Origin: a virus
IMG/VR virus record: IMGVR_UViG_3300035698_032643
Span: 1-38,415 of that record
Strand: one strand, 5' to 3'
DNA length: 38,415 nt
Shown piece after piece: positions 16,622-24,195 of this stretch. Each line of letters begins with the position of its first letter. Within the stretch, counting starts at the first letter, position 1. The position numbers and the translations under genes are program-made. The notes beneath the pieces are model-generated. The model was not told the origin of the DNA. It did no database searches and saw only the letters and a list, made by a program, of their open reading frames with translations.

Positions 16622-16796
16622 AGCTTTTTTGGATCCAAAGAACTGGATACCAAATTGTACTGAAATAGGAAAACAAATAGGTAAACATCCAAGCACAACA
16701 TCAGCTTGGTATAATCGAAACAAAGACAAGTTTGAGCTTACAATAAGGGACAGGCCAGATAGTGAAGTTTTAGAAATACATCTGAAAAGGAGATGA
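16596..16796 (+). CDS. Small helix-turn-helix protein
   Basis: 66 residues with ACGGAGG directly upstream of ATG 16596. Residues about 18-45 (NCTEIGKQIGKHPSTTSAWY) fit a helix-turn-helix in which the second helix would read DNA; the rest is short and charged. Likely an early regulator. It overlaps the gene before by 26 bp. Confidence 0.55.
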   Translation: MVEKKTMLEAFLDPKNWIPNCTEIGKQIGKHPSTTSAWYNRNKDKFELTIRDRPDSEVLEIHLKRR

Positions 16797-16801
16797 TTCA
16801 A

Positions 16802-17059
16802 ATGGAAAAAAGAATTAGTCAATTAGAAGAAGATTATGATAATGTTATAAAAATAACAACAATAAATCTACAATGCACAAACACAAACCAAATTGCAATC
16901 AAACAGTTAGGAATTGATATCGAAAATGTGAAAGCAATGATTGGGGGATTATCTACTCGTTTTAATGAAGTTGAATCTAAGGTTGTTAATGATCTGGATG
17001 TGAAAGAAGTAGAAAAGATAGTTGCAGACAAAATAAAAGAAATTAGTAAGAAGGAGTGA
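16802..17059 (+). CDS. 85-aa coiled-coil protein
   Basis: ATG 16802 is 9 nt after GGAGA (16789-16793), which favours it over ATG 16793. The protein is one long coil (KRISQLEEDYDNVIKI; ENVKAMIGGLSTRFNEVE; KEVEKIVADKIKEISKKE). Likely a structural or oligomerisation partner of other small early proteins. No family recognised. Confidence 0.55.
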   Translation: MEKRISQLEEDYDNVIKITTINLQCTNTNQIAIKQLGIDIENVKAMIGGLSTRFNEVESKVVNDLDVKEVEKIVADKIKEISKKE

Positions 17060-17064
17060 TGAAA

Positions 17065-17250
17065 ATGGGAAAACTTAAAGAAAACTTAATTAAAGATTTT
17101 GAAAAAAGATTGGTTATATTAGAGAAAGATACTAAATTAACAAAAGAAACTTTAGATAAAATAAAAAAAGTAGAAAAAGATTCTGAAGCAGTTAAAATTG
17201 CATTAAAAATGGCAATAGAATGTATAAAAAAAAGTGAAAGAGAAGATTAA
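17065..17250 (+). CDS. 61-aa coiled-coil protein
   Basis: Start ATG 17065 is 8 nt after GGAG (17053-17056); ATG 17059 and GTG 17056 are possible. Highly charged, Lys/Glu-rich helix (KDFEKRLVILEKDTKLTKE). It resembles the preceding coil in style, perhaps as a partner. No family recognised. Confidence 0.5.
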   Translation: MGKLKENLIKDFEKRLVILEKDTKLTKETLDKIKKVEKDSEAVKIALKMAIECIKKSERED

Positions 17251-17251
17251 G

Positions 17252-17422
17252 ATGGGAGTATTTCATACAGTAGCAATGAAAATTCAAGGTCAAGTAAAAC
17301 CTGTAGAATTAGGAGAAGTAGCAGAAAAAGAAATTGAATTAATATGTGCAAAATATGGTTTAGAAGTTATTGAAAATAATTCTGGATGTTGCGCATCAGG
17401 ATATATGGAAGGAGTTGATTGA
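17252..17422 (+). CDS. 56-aa hypothetical protein with CC motif
   Basis: ATG 17252 starts one base after the previous stop. Short alpha/beta protein: a strand (FHTVAMKIQGQVKPVE), a helix (EVAEKEIELICAKYG), a strand, then SGCCASGYMEG at the end. The two adjacent cysteines could bind metal or form a disulphide. No family recognised. Confidence 0.5.
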   Translation: MGVFHTVAMKIQGQVKPVELGEVAEKEIELICAKYGLEVIENNSGCCASGYMEGVD

Positions 17423-17423
17423 A

Positions 17424-18053
17424 ATGGAAATGCAAGAGATTATTGATGAATTACAAAACATTCCTAAAGAACTTAATCTTTATGAGAATAAGATTTTGGC
17501 AAAACAAAGAAAGATATTTTCTCAAAAAGAAAAGCTTAATGAGATACAACAAGAGATTTATAGGAATATCTGTAATGAAACAGAGGGTGGTGGTTTGAAG
17601 TTTCCTAATGAGATGTCTATTAAGTTAGAGGTTGATAGGAGACTGAAAGCTGATAGTGAGATCAAGAATATTAAGGCAAGGATATATACTGATGTTTCAA
17701 AAGAAGTTGGTGATGATGAAAAACCTTTGTTTAAAGGGGTTAAGGTTATTGATACTGAAGTATTGAATCGGATCCAGAAAGATAGTGAGTATGTTGGGAT
17801 TAAGGGAGATGTTACTAAATCTGTTAGAGAAGAAATGGGTGAACTTAAACCAAGGTATCCAACTAAAGATGCTAAAGATTTTGAGTTGAATAATAGATTG
17901 AAGGATCATGCTGAGTATCCTGTGATTAATATTGAGGTTGAGGATAGTCAAGCTGATATTGAAGAGTTGAGGATAAAGGTTTCTGATCTTCAGGTAAGGA
18001 TGAAGTGTTATCGTATGATAATAGACTTGCTTAAAATTAAGTTGGAGGACTGA
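17424..18053 (+). CDS. Coiled-coil protein with internal repeats, next to annealing protein
   Basis: 209 residues from ATG 17424, with GGAG upstream (17410-17413). After an N-terminal coil (about 1-50) there are two and a half copies of a roughly 40-residue unit: LEVDRRLKADSEIKNIKA, then TEVLNRIQKDSEYVGIKG, then FELNNRLKDHAEYPVINI. A C-terminal coil follows. It lies 3 bp upstream of the recombinase gene, so a recombination or single-strand DNA accessory role is plausible. Family not recognised. Confidence 0.6.
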   Translation: MEMQEIIDELQNIPKELNLYENKILAKQRKIFSQKEKLNEIQQEIYRNICNETEGGGLKFPNEMSIKLEVDRRLKADSEIKNIKARIYTDVSKEVGDDEKPLFKGVKVIDTEVLNRIQKDSEYVGIKGDVTKSVREEMGELKPRYPTKDAKDFELNNRLKDHAEYPVINIEVEDSQADIEELRIKVSDLQVRMKCYRMIIDLLKIKLED

Positions 18054-18056
18054 AAA

Positions 18057-18698
18057 ATGCCAGAAGCAAAGAATTATTTTAAAGAATTATCAGAGATTAA
18101 GTGTGAAACTCAAAAAAAGAATAATCAGAATTATATTAGTTGGGCTGAAGCATGGGCTAAAGTTAAAGAAAACTATCAAAAATCAACGTATGTTGTTGCA
18201 GAGAATTCTGAAGGATTCCCATATTTTGAATCAGAAGCAGGAGCAATGGTTAAGGTTGGAGTGAAGATAAATGCTATTAATCATGAGGTTTGGCTTCCTG
18301 TGATGGACTACAATAATCAGGCAATGAAGAAAGAAGAATATAAAGTTCAGATGGGACAAAAAGAATTGACTGTAAAAGCTTATACTACTTTTGATATTAA
18401 TAAAGCAATTCAGAGGGCTTTCACTAAAGCAATTGCAATGCATGGACTTGGCCTTTATGTTTACAAAGGGGAAGATCTTCCAAGTGAAGGATCTAAGAAA
18501 GTGTTGAACAAAGAGAACACATATTCTAAGGATGATATTGAAGAAGAATCTGTTGAAGATGTTGATCCTTTAGTTTGTGCAGAGTGTAATGCTGCAATTA
18601 AGGAGAATGTATCTGAATATAGTATCAAGATGTATGGTAAGCCTTTATGTTTTACATGCCAGGAAGTGGAGAAGAAGAAAAATGAAGGCAGCAATTAG
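18057..18698 (+). CDS. DUF1071/Sak3-type single-strand annealing protein with C-terminal zinc ribbon
   Basis: 213 residues. The core shows the DUF1071 pattern: YISWAEAWAKVKENY (about 23), VWLPVMDYNNQAM (about 81), FDINKAIQRAFTKAIAMHG (about 109) and GLGLYVYKGEDLP (about 128). These phage recombinases pair complementary single strands during replication and repair of ends. Residues about 173-205 add a CxxC...CxxC zinc ribbon (CAECN and CFTCQ) not typical of the short bacterial forms. GGAG lies just before the ATG. I see no exonuclease partner next to it. Confidence 0.78.
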   Translation: MPEAKNYFKELSEIKCETQKKNNQNYISWAEAWAKVKENYQKSTYVVAENSEGFPYFESEAGAMVKVGVKINAINHEVWLPVMDYNNQAMKKEEYKVQMGQKELTVKAYTTFDINKAIQRAFTKAIAMHGLGLYVYKGEDLPSEGSKKVLNKENTYSKDDIEEESVEDVDPLVCAECNAAIKENVSEYSIKMYGKPLCFTCQEVEKKKNEGSN

Positions 18699-18888
18699 GG
18701 AACAGGAAAAAGAACTTAGGCAGATGGAGGCGTTCTTTATGGACCAGATTTATGAGGTATTTGGTATTGAGATTGGTACTAAGAAGAGATTTTTGAAAGG
18801 GTTGAAGTTACAGAAAACTATTTTGGAAGCTGAGATTAACAGGCTGGATTCACAAATAGAATATTTGGAGAAGGAAAATGGTAAATAA
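18682..18888 (+). CDS. 68-aa coiled-coil protein
   Basis: ATG 18682 lies inside the end of the annealing-protein gene (17-bp overlap) after GGAGAAGAAG. The protein is helical throughout (REQEKELRQMEAFFMDQIY; LEAEINRLDSQIEYLEKE). No family recognised; possibly works with the recombinase. Confidence 0.5.
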   Translation: MKAAIREQEKELRQMEAFFMDQIYEVFGIEIGTKKRFLKGLKLQKTILEAEINRLDSQIEYLEKENGK

Positions 18889-19120
18889 AAAAGATAAAGG
18901 ATCAGTGGAAATTCCAGGAATACCTAAATATATAAATCATGTAAAGGTAGTGCCTGGAAACTGGGTTGCAAAACTTTTGTGGAGATTTATAAAGATAAAT
19001 CTTGTTAATGAAAAAATAGAGAATCCAATTTTTAAGGCAATTAATCAGGAAACAAATATGTTTAATTTTTTACCCAAACATAATTGGAAGCCAAGTGCTG
19101 ATATTAATGAGATAAAATGA
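18878..19120 (+). CDS. 80-aa hypothetical protein
   Basis: Starts within the end of the previous gene, preceded by GGAGAAGG. Has a conserved-looking centre (PKYINHVKVVPGNWVAKLLW) and a polar C-terminus. Its stop overlaps the next ATG by 4 bp. No family recognised. Confidence 0.55.
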   Translation: MVNKKDKGSVEIPGIPKYINHVKVVPGNWVAKLLWRFIKINLVNEKIENPIFKAINQETNMFNFLPKHNWKPSADINEIK

Positions 19121-19410
19121 ATAGACCTGAGACTTGTTATTGGGATCCTGAAGAGAATAAGTTACAAGGTAATACTGGTTCAAAAGTTAGGCAATTCCTC
19201 CGTGAAGGTTTGATTAAGCCAGGGGTGGTTGGGGAGTTTTTTGTTCATCCTGCAAAGGGAAGGCATTTGGTTCATAAGGTTAACTTGAATGAGGGGACGT
19301 GTACTTGTCAGTATTATAAGATTAAGCATGAGAATTGTAGTCATATTTTGGCTTGTAAGTTGTTTATGTATCAGGTTGTTAGAGGGGAAAGGAGGATTGA
19401 TAAAAAGTGA
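19117..19410 (+). CDS. SWIM zinc-finger protein
   Basis: 97 residues. Residues about 60-80 contain CTCQYYKIKHENCSH, the CxCx(n)CxH signature of the SWIM zinc finger, which binds nucleic acid or protein partners. The preceding strands (VVGEFFVHPAKGRHLVHKV) are also usual for this fold. Stand-alone SWIM proteins occur in archaea and their viruses with uncertain role. ATGA overlap with the previous gene and GTGA overlap with the next. Confidence 0.75.
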   Translation: MNRPETCYWDPEENKLQGNTGSKVRQFLREGLIKPGVVGEFFVHPAKGRHLVHKVNLNEGTCTCQYYKIKHENCSHILACKLFMYQVVRGERRIDKK

Positions 19411-19661
19411 GCTTTAAAGAGGATATAGATCATCTTGAGAAATATGCATTAGATAATTTTAAAGATGATGATTTTGAAAATGTTAATGCTGTTGTTTGGA
19501 ATTTAAGAAAAAATGGTTTGGATAAGCAGAAAGTCAAAGAGACATTTGATTCTTGGATTAATCATCTGGAGAAACATATAGGTACTGGGGAGATAGAAGG
19601 CTGTGAAGGAAATCTTTGTTATCTTAATTTAATAAAAAAAGAGCTTGGTTTTGAGGATTGA
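19407..19661 (+). CDS. 84-aa acidic hypothetical protein (GTG start)
   Basis: GTG 19407 follows AAAGGAGGA (19388-19396) and overlaps the previous stop. Acidic helical product (HLEKYALDNFKDDDFENVN; FDSWINHLEKHIG) with CEGNLC near the end. No family recognised. Confidence 0.55.
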   Translation: MSFKEDIDHLEKYALDNFKDDDFENVNAVVWNLRKNGLDKQKVKETFDSWINHLEKHIGTGEIEGCEGNLCYLNLIKKELGFED

Positions 19662-19666
19662 TATTT

Positions 19667-19981
19667 ATGAAAAAACAACTATCTGAAAAAGTTATAAGAA
19701 AGATTGAATCTTATGCAAAGGAATATGTTAGAGGATTAATTACTAAGTATAAAATATCAAAAGAAGTTGGTGTAAGTGTTTATTCTGTTGATAAATATAT
19801 GGGTAGGTATCTTAGGATAAGCAAGATTAAGTTTAGGCCTGTAAAAACTAATGGTATTTTTAGAGAAGAAGTTTTGTCTAAGGATACTTTTCAGTGTAGG
19901 CTTTGTAGGAAGATAAGGCATAATGATATGAAGAGCAAAAAAAGGAAAGGCTATTGCAGATTATGTATGGCAGGAGAATAA
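19667..19981 (+). CDS. HTH plus zinc-ribbon protein
   Basis: 104 residues from ATG 19667. Residues about 25-50 (LITKYKISKEVGVSVYSVD) look like a helix-turn-helix. Residues about 77-101 hold two Cys pairs (CRLCRK and CRLCMAGE) forming a zinc ribbon with a basic linker. A small DNA-binding regulator is likely. A-rich spacer follows before the ParB-like gene. Confidence 0.55.
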   Translation: MKKQLSEKVIRKIESYAKEYVRGLITKYKISKEVGVSVYSVDKYMGRYLRISKIKFRPVKTNGIFREEVLSKDTFQCRLCRKIRHNDMKSKKRKGYCRLCMAGE

Positions 19982-20008
19982 AAAAAAAGATATTGGAGAT
20001 GAATAATA

Positions 20009-21580
20009 ATGGAAACAATAAAAATTGAAGAACTAAAAGTTTTAGACAACATCAGAAAAGATATGGGGGATATGAAAGAGCTTGAAGAAAGCATAAAAGA
20101 GCATGGTATCCTAACCCCATTAATAGCAACAGAAGATAAAACTCTTGTGGCAGGGCATAGAAGACTTCAGGCTGCAAAAAATGCGGGAATTAAAGAAGTG
20201 CCAGTTGTTTTTTTTAAGAAGAAAAATAATAAGCAGTGGAGATCTGAAGTACAAATTTTGGAGAATGTGCATAGAAAAGATTTGGATGCTGTTGAGGAAG
20301 GAAAAGCTTTCCAGGATTATATTAAACAAAATGATTCTGATGTGAAAAATCTTTCTTATAAGATTAAGAAAACAACTCAATATATTCAGAGAAGAATAGA
20401 AATTAATAAGGCTGCACCGGAAGTAAAAACAGCATTAAAGAATAGTGAGATTGAGATAGGGCATGCTATTCTTTTAGGTCAGATGAAAAAGGATCAACAA
20501 AAGATAAGTATTGAATCAATAAAAGAGTTTGACTTGACTGTTCAAAACTTTTCTGATCAGATAAGATGGATGAAAAAGATTGATTTTGGAAATCTGAAGT
20601 TCAGGCCTTCTAAAGAAATTAATGGACAGACTACAATATTTGATAGTATAGGCCAGGAATTAGATCCATTATCGGAAGTTGATTCTTATGGTGATCTGGA
20701 CTTAAAATCAAATAATATTTTTAAGAAAGAAATATCTGATTATGTTGAAAGTCAAAGGAAGATGTTAAGAGATAAAGGAATAAATGTTTTTGCGAGCGAA
20801 GGAGATCTTATTAATAAACATCCAGAAGCTGAAGAAGTTAATAATTGGGATGGAGGATATACTAAGATTGTGAAAGGACTTCCTAAAAGTAAGAATTTTG
20901 CAATTGTTGTAGACTTTGGAAATTATGATATAGAAAAACAAATTTATAGATTAAAGAAAAAGGATGCAGCTAAAGACTTAAGTGCTAAAGATTTAAAGAA
21001 AGCAGCTAAATCAGGAAAGGTTTCAAAAAAGGAAATGGAAGAAGCAGAAGAAACTCTTGAGTTGTCCAGGAAGCAGAAACTTCAGAGTAGGGTTGAATTT
21101 TATAAAAGGAAATTGTTTAAGTCTCAGCTTGAAGAGTTTGCTCCTGAAGATGGAAAGCTTGCAAAGGTCCTGGCTGTTTCTGCTTTGATGCATAATGTTG
21201 AAAACATATTTTATGCTGATGGGTATAATGAATTAAGTGATTTCATAGAATATTCAAAAAAGGGAGAGATAGGATTCTTAAACACTCTAAAAGAAGATGT
21301 CCTGGATTCATGGATAAAAAAGTTAGGGACAAGCAGGTATAATTCATTAGATAATGCAGAACTATTCACTGCTTTAAAACTATCAGGTTTTGAATTAAAA
21401 AAGCATTGGACAATTGATGAAGATTATCTCGAACTTCATACCAAGGCACAGCTTGAAGAATTAATAAAAGAGTTTAAACTGGTATGTATAACAGAAGGAA
21501 AGAAAGGAGATATTATTGCAGAGATTCTCAAATGTAAACTTAACGGAAAAGTTCCAAAGATAATGTTGAAAAATGAATGA
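20009..21580 (+). CDS. ParB-domain protein with long C-terminal extension
   Basis: 523 residues. Residues 1 to about 110 are a ParB/Srx N-terminal domain: EESIKEHGILTPLIA, then the GHRR motif (TLVAGHRRLQAA, about 45-56) and LENVHRKDLDAVEEGKAF, followed by an HTH-like region to about 165. In ParB the GHRR region binds CTP and DNA. The C-terminal 300 residues are helical and charged and not recognised; the last about 50 (AQLEELIKEFKLVCITEGKK) may be a SAP-like DNA-binding end. No ParA ATPase is seen. Start has ATATTGGAGATGA at 19990-20002. Could act in DNA modification, replication or transcription. Confidence 0.7.
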   Translation: METIKIEELKVLDNIRKDMGDMKELEESIKEHGILTPLIATEDKTLVAGHRRLQAAKNAGIKEVPVVFFKKKNNKQWRSEVQILENVHRKDLDAVEEGKAFQDYIKQNDSDVKNLSYKIKKTTQYIQRRIEINKAAPEVKTALKNSEIEIGHAILLGQMKKDQQKISIESIKEFDLTVQNFSDQIRWMKKIDFGNLKFRPSKEINGQTTIFDSIGQELDPLSEVDSYGDLDLKSNNIFKKEISDYVESQRKMLRDKGINVFASEGDLINKHPEAEEVNNWDGGYTKIVKGLPKSKNFAIVVDFGNYDIEKQIYRLKKKDAAKDLSAKDLKKAAKSGKVSKKEMEEAEETLELSRKQKLQSRVEFYKRKLFKSQLEEFAPEDGKLAKVLAVSALMHNVENIFYADGYNELSDFIEYSKKGEIGFLNTLKEDVLDSWIKKLGTSRYNSLDNAELFTALKLSGFELKKHWTIDEDYLELHTKAQLEELIKEFKLVCITEGKKGDIIAEILKCKLNGKVPKIMLKNE

Positions 21581-21665
21581 AGTATTTATTTATCAGCAAG
21601 CAATGGAGAAATGGGGGCCTAAATTACAGGCCACTGTTTTCATTGAGAAAAATGGTGGAATATGA
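21573..21665 (+). CDS. 30-aa ORF, possible remnant of a MazG-like protein
   Basis: A short frame from ATG 21573 overlaps the ParB stop and ends on the start of the nuclease-like gene. Its sequence (QQAMEKWGPKLQATVFIEK) faintly resembles the first helix of MazG-type pyrophosphohydrolases. Another frame (21577-21675, 32 aa) is equally possible. Weakly supported; it may be non-coding. Confidence 0.25.
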   Translation: MNEVFIYQQAMEKWGPKLQATVFIEKNGGI

Positions 21666-22075
21666 TGGTAAGTAAGAATTTTGTGAAGATGAGGGCTGAA
21701 CAGACAAGGAGAAGATATAAGATTCCTGGATGCAGTGACCACCATCATAGGCCAATTAATGCAATTTATGTGAGTAGATCTAATACTGTAAAGCATGAGT
21801 TATCTAAGTGTTTAGGGGCTTATATGCTTAATCGTTGGGGAGATATTGTTTTTACTGATGAAGTATTGGCTGCGCTTAGTTTATTGGATAGCGCAAGTAT
21901 GAGGGCTATGGAATCTTTTGATGCTACTGTTAGATCTGATTTCATTACTGAAGCAGTCCCTAAGGATCAGAACTGGAGAAGGATTGATTTGGTTAAGCTT
22001 GATACGGATCAGCATATAGAATTTGAAACAAATCCTAAGATTAAGAAAGAAGGATCTGTAACATATTATATATGA
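21662..22075 (+). CDS. Putative PD-(D/E)XK-type nuclease
   Basis: 137 residues (ATG 21662 or 21665). A helix with Glu (KHELSKCLGAYML), then TEAVPKDQNWRRIDLVKLD and QHIEFETNPK, give the E...D...ExE/T arrangement of restriction-like nucleases. The usual ExK lysine is not obvious, so the active site may be altered. The N-terminal segment is basic with HHH. Position between ParB and Cys-rich genes fits a replication or recombination role. Moderate support only. Confidence 0.45.
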   Translation: MMVSKNFVKMRAEQTRRRYKIPGCSDHHHRPINAIYVSRSNTVKHELSKCLGAYMLNRWGDIVFTDEVLAALSLLDSASMRAMESFDATVRSDFITEAVPKDQNWRRIDLVKLDTDQHIEFETNPKIKKEGSVTYYI

Positions 22076-22085
22076 GGTAAATAAA

Positions 22086-22313
22086 TTGAATGAAATAAAG
22101 AATAAAATTAAAAAATTACAAAAGATTATATCAGAACTTGAAGTGATGATATTAGATATGGCTGGATTTAATGTAATCAAGGAACCATTTTTTTCAGTTG
22201 TTGGAACATGGAATTGTGATAAATCTCCTTGTGGTTTATGTTGTTACCATCATTATGTTGATCCAGTTCATGATGAGTGTGTTTTTTGTGGAAATCCAGA
22301 AGAGAGAAAATAA
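22086..22313 (+). CDS. 75-aa coiled-coil plus Cys-rich zinc protein (TTG start)
   Basis: TTG 22086 is 7 nt after GAGGT (22074-22078); no in-frame ATG is available nearby. Residues 1-25 form a coil and residues about 43-70 contain CDKSPCGLCCYHHYVD and CVFCG, a likely double zinc site. Family not recognised. Confidence 0.5.
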   Translation: MNEIKNKIKKLQKIISELEVMILDMAGFNVIKEPFFSVVGTWNCDKSPCGLCCYHHYVDPVHDECVFCGNPEERK

Positions 22314-22327
22314 TATTGTAAGAAAAT

Positions 22328-22344
22328 CGCAAATGTTATATAGG
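22328..22344 (+). promoter_or_regulatory. Archaeal-type promoter (CGCAAATGTTATATAGG)
   Basis: TATA at 22336-22342. It shares CGCAAATGTTATA with the 6125 promoter. The expected start is near 22365, giving a very short leader before ATG 22382. Confidence 0.65.
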
Positions 22345-22381
22345 AGAAACATCATTAATAGAAAATGGGTGTATTTGAACA

Positions 22382-22624
22382 ATGTCAATTGATGAAGATG
22401 TCTCAACTTTCTGTTGTGGCGATGGATTTGTATGTGAAGAAGATCTTAAATGGGACTCCAGGAAAGAATATATTGAAAAATTTCAGCACACCTATAATCC
22501 AGCACATTTATACTGCCGCTTAAAAGAATGCGGTCTTGATGATGAGAATGTTAAAGCACTTTGTAAGGTTTATGATTATGAAGTTTACCAGGTGATTATT
22601 GCTAATTTTAGAGAAAGGGTATGA
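22382..22624 (+). CDS. 80-aa Cys-containing hypothetical protein
   Basis: ATG 22382 is the first good start after the 22328 promoter; a competing ATG at 22365 in another frame gives a less protein-like product. Sequence includes TFCCGDGFVCEEDLKW and LYCRLKECGLDDENVKALC, so a metal site is possible. Its stop lies inside the stem of the terminator at 22617. Family not recognised. Confidence 0.5.
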   Translation: MSIDEDVSTFCCGDGFVCEEDLKWDSRKEYIEKFQHTYNPAHLYCRLKECGLDDENVKALCKVYDYEVYQVIIANFRERV

Positions 22625-22708
22625 TCAAGTTTGTTTGGATATTTGTTGAGTTTGCCCTCAATTTATTCTAAATAAGGTTTGGTCATACCCCTCTTTGCTT
22701 ATTTTTTT
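22617..22708 (+). terminator. Compound stem-loop terminator
   Basis: GGGTATGATCAA (22617-22628) pairs over 12 bases (one T-G) with TTGGTCATACCC (22679-22690). Inside is a second hairpin, TTGAG (22646-22650) with CTCAA (22657-22661). A run of seven T follows at 22702-22708. The outer stem begins within the last codons of the 22382 gene. Confidence 0.65.
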
Positions 22709-22724
22709 AGAAACATTTATATAG
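22709..22724 (+). promoter_or_regulatory. Archaeal-type promoter, early class, leaderless start
   Basis: AGAAACATTTATATAG, with TATA at 22716-22724 and ATG 22750 about 30 bp downstream. Shares 16 bases with the 16041 promoter. Confidence 0.7.
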
Positions 22725-22749
22725 TTGTTATATTGGTTATATTTGTTAT

Positions 22750-22944
22750 ATGGGCAGACAAAACGAATATACAACTGTAAGAATCAAAACAAAAGATAGG
22801 GATAGGATTGCTTCTAAAGGAAAAAAGTCAGAAAGTTTTGATGAAATAATAGAGCGAATACTTGATTATAATGATAAATGCATCAAACAAAAAACAAGGG
22901 AAGAAAGTATTTCAAAAGATGGCGATGGTGTTGGATCAACTTAA
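22750..22944 (+). CDS. Small RHH/antitoxin-like regulator
   Basis: 64 residues. The N-terminal half (YTTVRIKTKDRDRIASKG then SFDEIIERILDY) resembles archaeal VapB-like ribbon-helix-helix antitoxins: a strand, a helix and a second helix. No toxin-like gene is adjacent, so a stand-alone regulator is more likely. It has its own promoter and probably a leaderless transcript. Confidence 0.6.
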   Translation: MGRQNEYTTVRIKTKDRDRIASKGKKSESFDEIIERILDYNDKCIKQKTREESISKDGDGVGST

Positions 22945-23054
22945 GTGCGAAATGTAAAAATCCTTTTGTAGCAAAAAGCAAAAGGTCATTGAGGGTTTGT
23001 CCGGCGTGTGATAAGTTATTAAAGTCTATCGGTTTAACGATATGGAGGTACAAA

Positions 23055-23615
23055 ATGGAAGGAAAAAAAGAAGAAAACAAACTTTATGAAGAGAAATTTG
23101 AGTGGCTTAATTCAAAAGAGTGTAAGGTTACTCATGAAGTGAAGGAGCCAATAAAAAATAAGCATGGAAAGACTGTTGGTTTTAATACTAATGAAACGTC
23201 TTTTGTTGGCAGTTATGAAGAGATGGAAGAAGCTTTGCATAATCGTGAGTTTAGTAGGGATAAAGTTCTTAAGCAGCACCAACTTGAGGAAGCCAGATTG
23301 GAGAAGTTAGGTAAGAAGCCAATGAAAACACCTGAGATGGTAAGGCTTGAAAAGAATTTGGTGGCTCTTGGAACTATTAAGAATCTTTCTCAGGCTGAAG
23401 ATAAATTGAAGCATTGGAAAGTACAGTTGGATCAGGAGAATTCTTTTTTGGAAGCAAGGAAGAAAACTTTAGCTGCATGTCCTGCAGATGGAGAAGAACC
23501 TAAAGAAGAAGAACATCCAAAAAATCCGGATGGATCTAAAGGTGGAAATAGGCCAACAACCGATGAGGAAAAGGCAGAGGCAGAAGCTAACAATGAACTT
23601 AATACAGGCAATTAA
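23055..23615 (+). CDS. 186-aa charged hypothetical protein
   Basis: ATG 23055 follows GGAGGT (23044-23049). The N-terminal part (WLNSKECKVTHEVKEPIKN) may be globular, the middle is a coiled coil (LKQHQLEEARLEKLGKKP) and the C-terminal 40 residues are acidic and disordered. The same frame is open upstream to 22878 and encodes a zinc-knuckle-like stretch (CKNPF and CPAC); a longer start cannot be excluded. Family not recognised; scaffold-like composition. Confidence 0.55.
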   Translation: MEGKKEENKLYEEKFEWLNSKECKVTHEVKEPIKNKHGKTVGFNTNETSFVGSYEEMEEALHNREFSRDKVLKQHQLEEARLEKLGKKPMKTPEMVRLEKNLVALGTIKNLSQAEDKLKHWKVQLDQENSFLEARKKTLAACPADGEEPKEEEHPKNPDGSKGGNRPTTDEEKAEAEANNELNTGN

Positions 23616-24045
23616 GTCTTTTTTTGTTAAAGTCCAGGATATTATAATGCAAGATATGCTTTCTTATCCTGGTTTTTTAATTAAAGAACGTCTTGATGAT
23701 ATTGCGATAAAAGGAAGTTATGTTGAGATCTTGGATCAGAGTTATCTTATTCCAGATCTGGATACACTTAAAGCAATTGTTAAGACAATGCCTATCAGGT
23801 TACAGAAGTACACTAAAGAAACTCATGATTGTGATGATTTTGCCAGGGAGTTCTGGGCTTTAGCAACAAAAATGTTTCCAGGAGTAAGTATTGGTTATGG
23901 TCATTTTGTGACTCCTGCAGGTAAGCATGCGGCGAATATTGCGTTTTATCATTTTGATGGGATGTTACGTTTCACGCATATTGAACCGCAAAGTGGAAAG
24001 ATTACTGAGTTCAGTGATTGGAAAGCTTACATGATGATTATATAA
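23593..24045 (+). CDS. Cys-His hydrolase-like protein (transglutaminase/peptidase type), lysin candidate
   Basis: 150 residues from ATG 23593, which overlaps the previous gene by 23 bp; the upstream in-frame ATG 23488 lies deep inside that gene. The motif THDCDDFAREFWAL puts Cys80 at a helix start, followed by GKHAANIAFY with His112 and HIEPQSGKI with Glu131. This order of Cys, His and an acidic residue is seen in transglutaminase-like and NlpC-like folds, including small phage proteins with a DCDDFA motif. It could cut host envelope material or proteins. No signal peptide. Confidence 0.5.
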   Translation: MNLIQAIKSFFVKVQDIIMQDMLSYPGFLIKERLDDIAIKGSYVEILDQSYLIPDLDTLKAIVKTMPIRLQKYTKETHDCDDFAREFWALATKMFPGVSIGYGHFVTPAGKHAANIAFYHFDGMLRFTHIEPQSGKITEFSDWKAYMMII

Positions 24046-24048
24046 AAA

Positions 24049-24195
24049 ATGGTAGATATAAAATCAATAAATAGGTGGGCTAAGTGGCTTATTGACAGGA
24101 TTGAGTGTGTGACTTCAATACAACAGATGGAGATCACACCAACAAAAACACACTTAATATTTGTGATAGAAGATGGAAAAAGAAAAAAAGATTGA
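24049..24195 (+). CDS. 48-aa hypothetical protein
   Basis: ATG 24049 is 3 bp after the previous stop and the frame overlaps the next gene by 23 bp. Sequence NRWAKWLIDRIECV then ITPTKTHLIFVIEDGK is compatible with a helix and a strand pair. No family recognised; supported by tight packing only. Confidence 0.4.
   Translation: MVDIKSINRWAKWLIDRIECVTSIQQMEITPTKTHLIFVIEDGKRKKD

Noticed and set aside
22365-22520. Alternative leaderless gene from ATG 22365
   Set aside because: It is well placed relative to the TATA box but its product is less protein-like and ends inside the better-supported 22382 frame.
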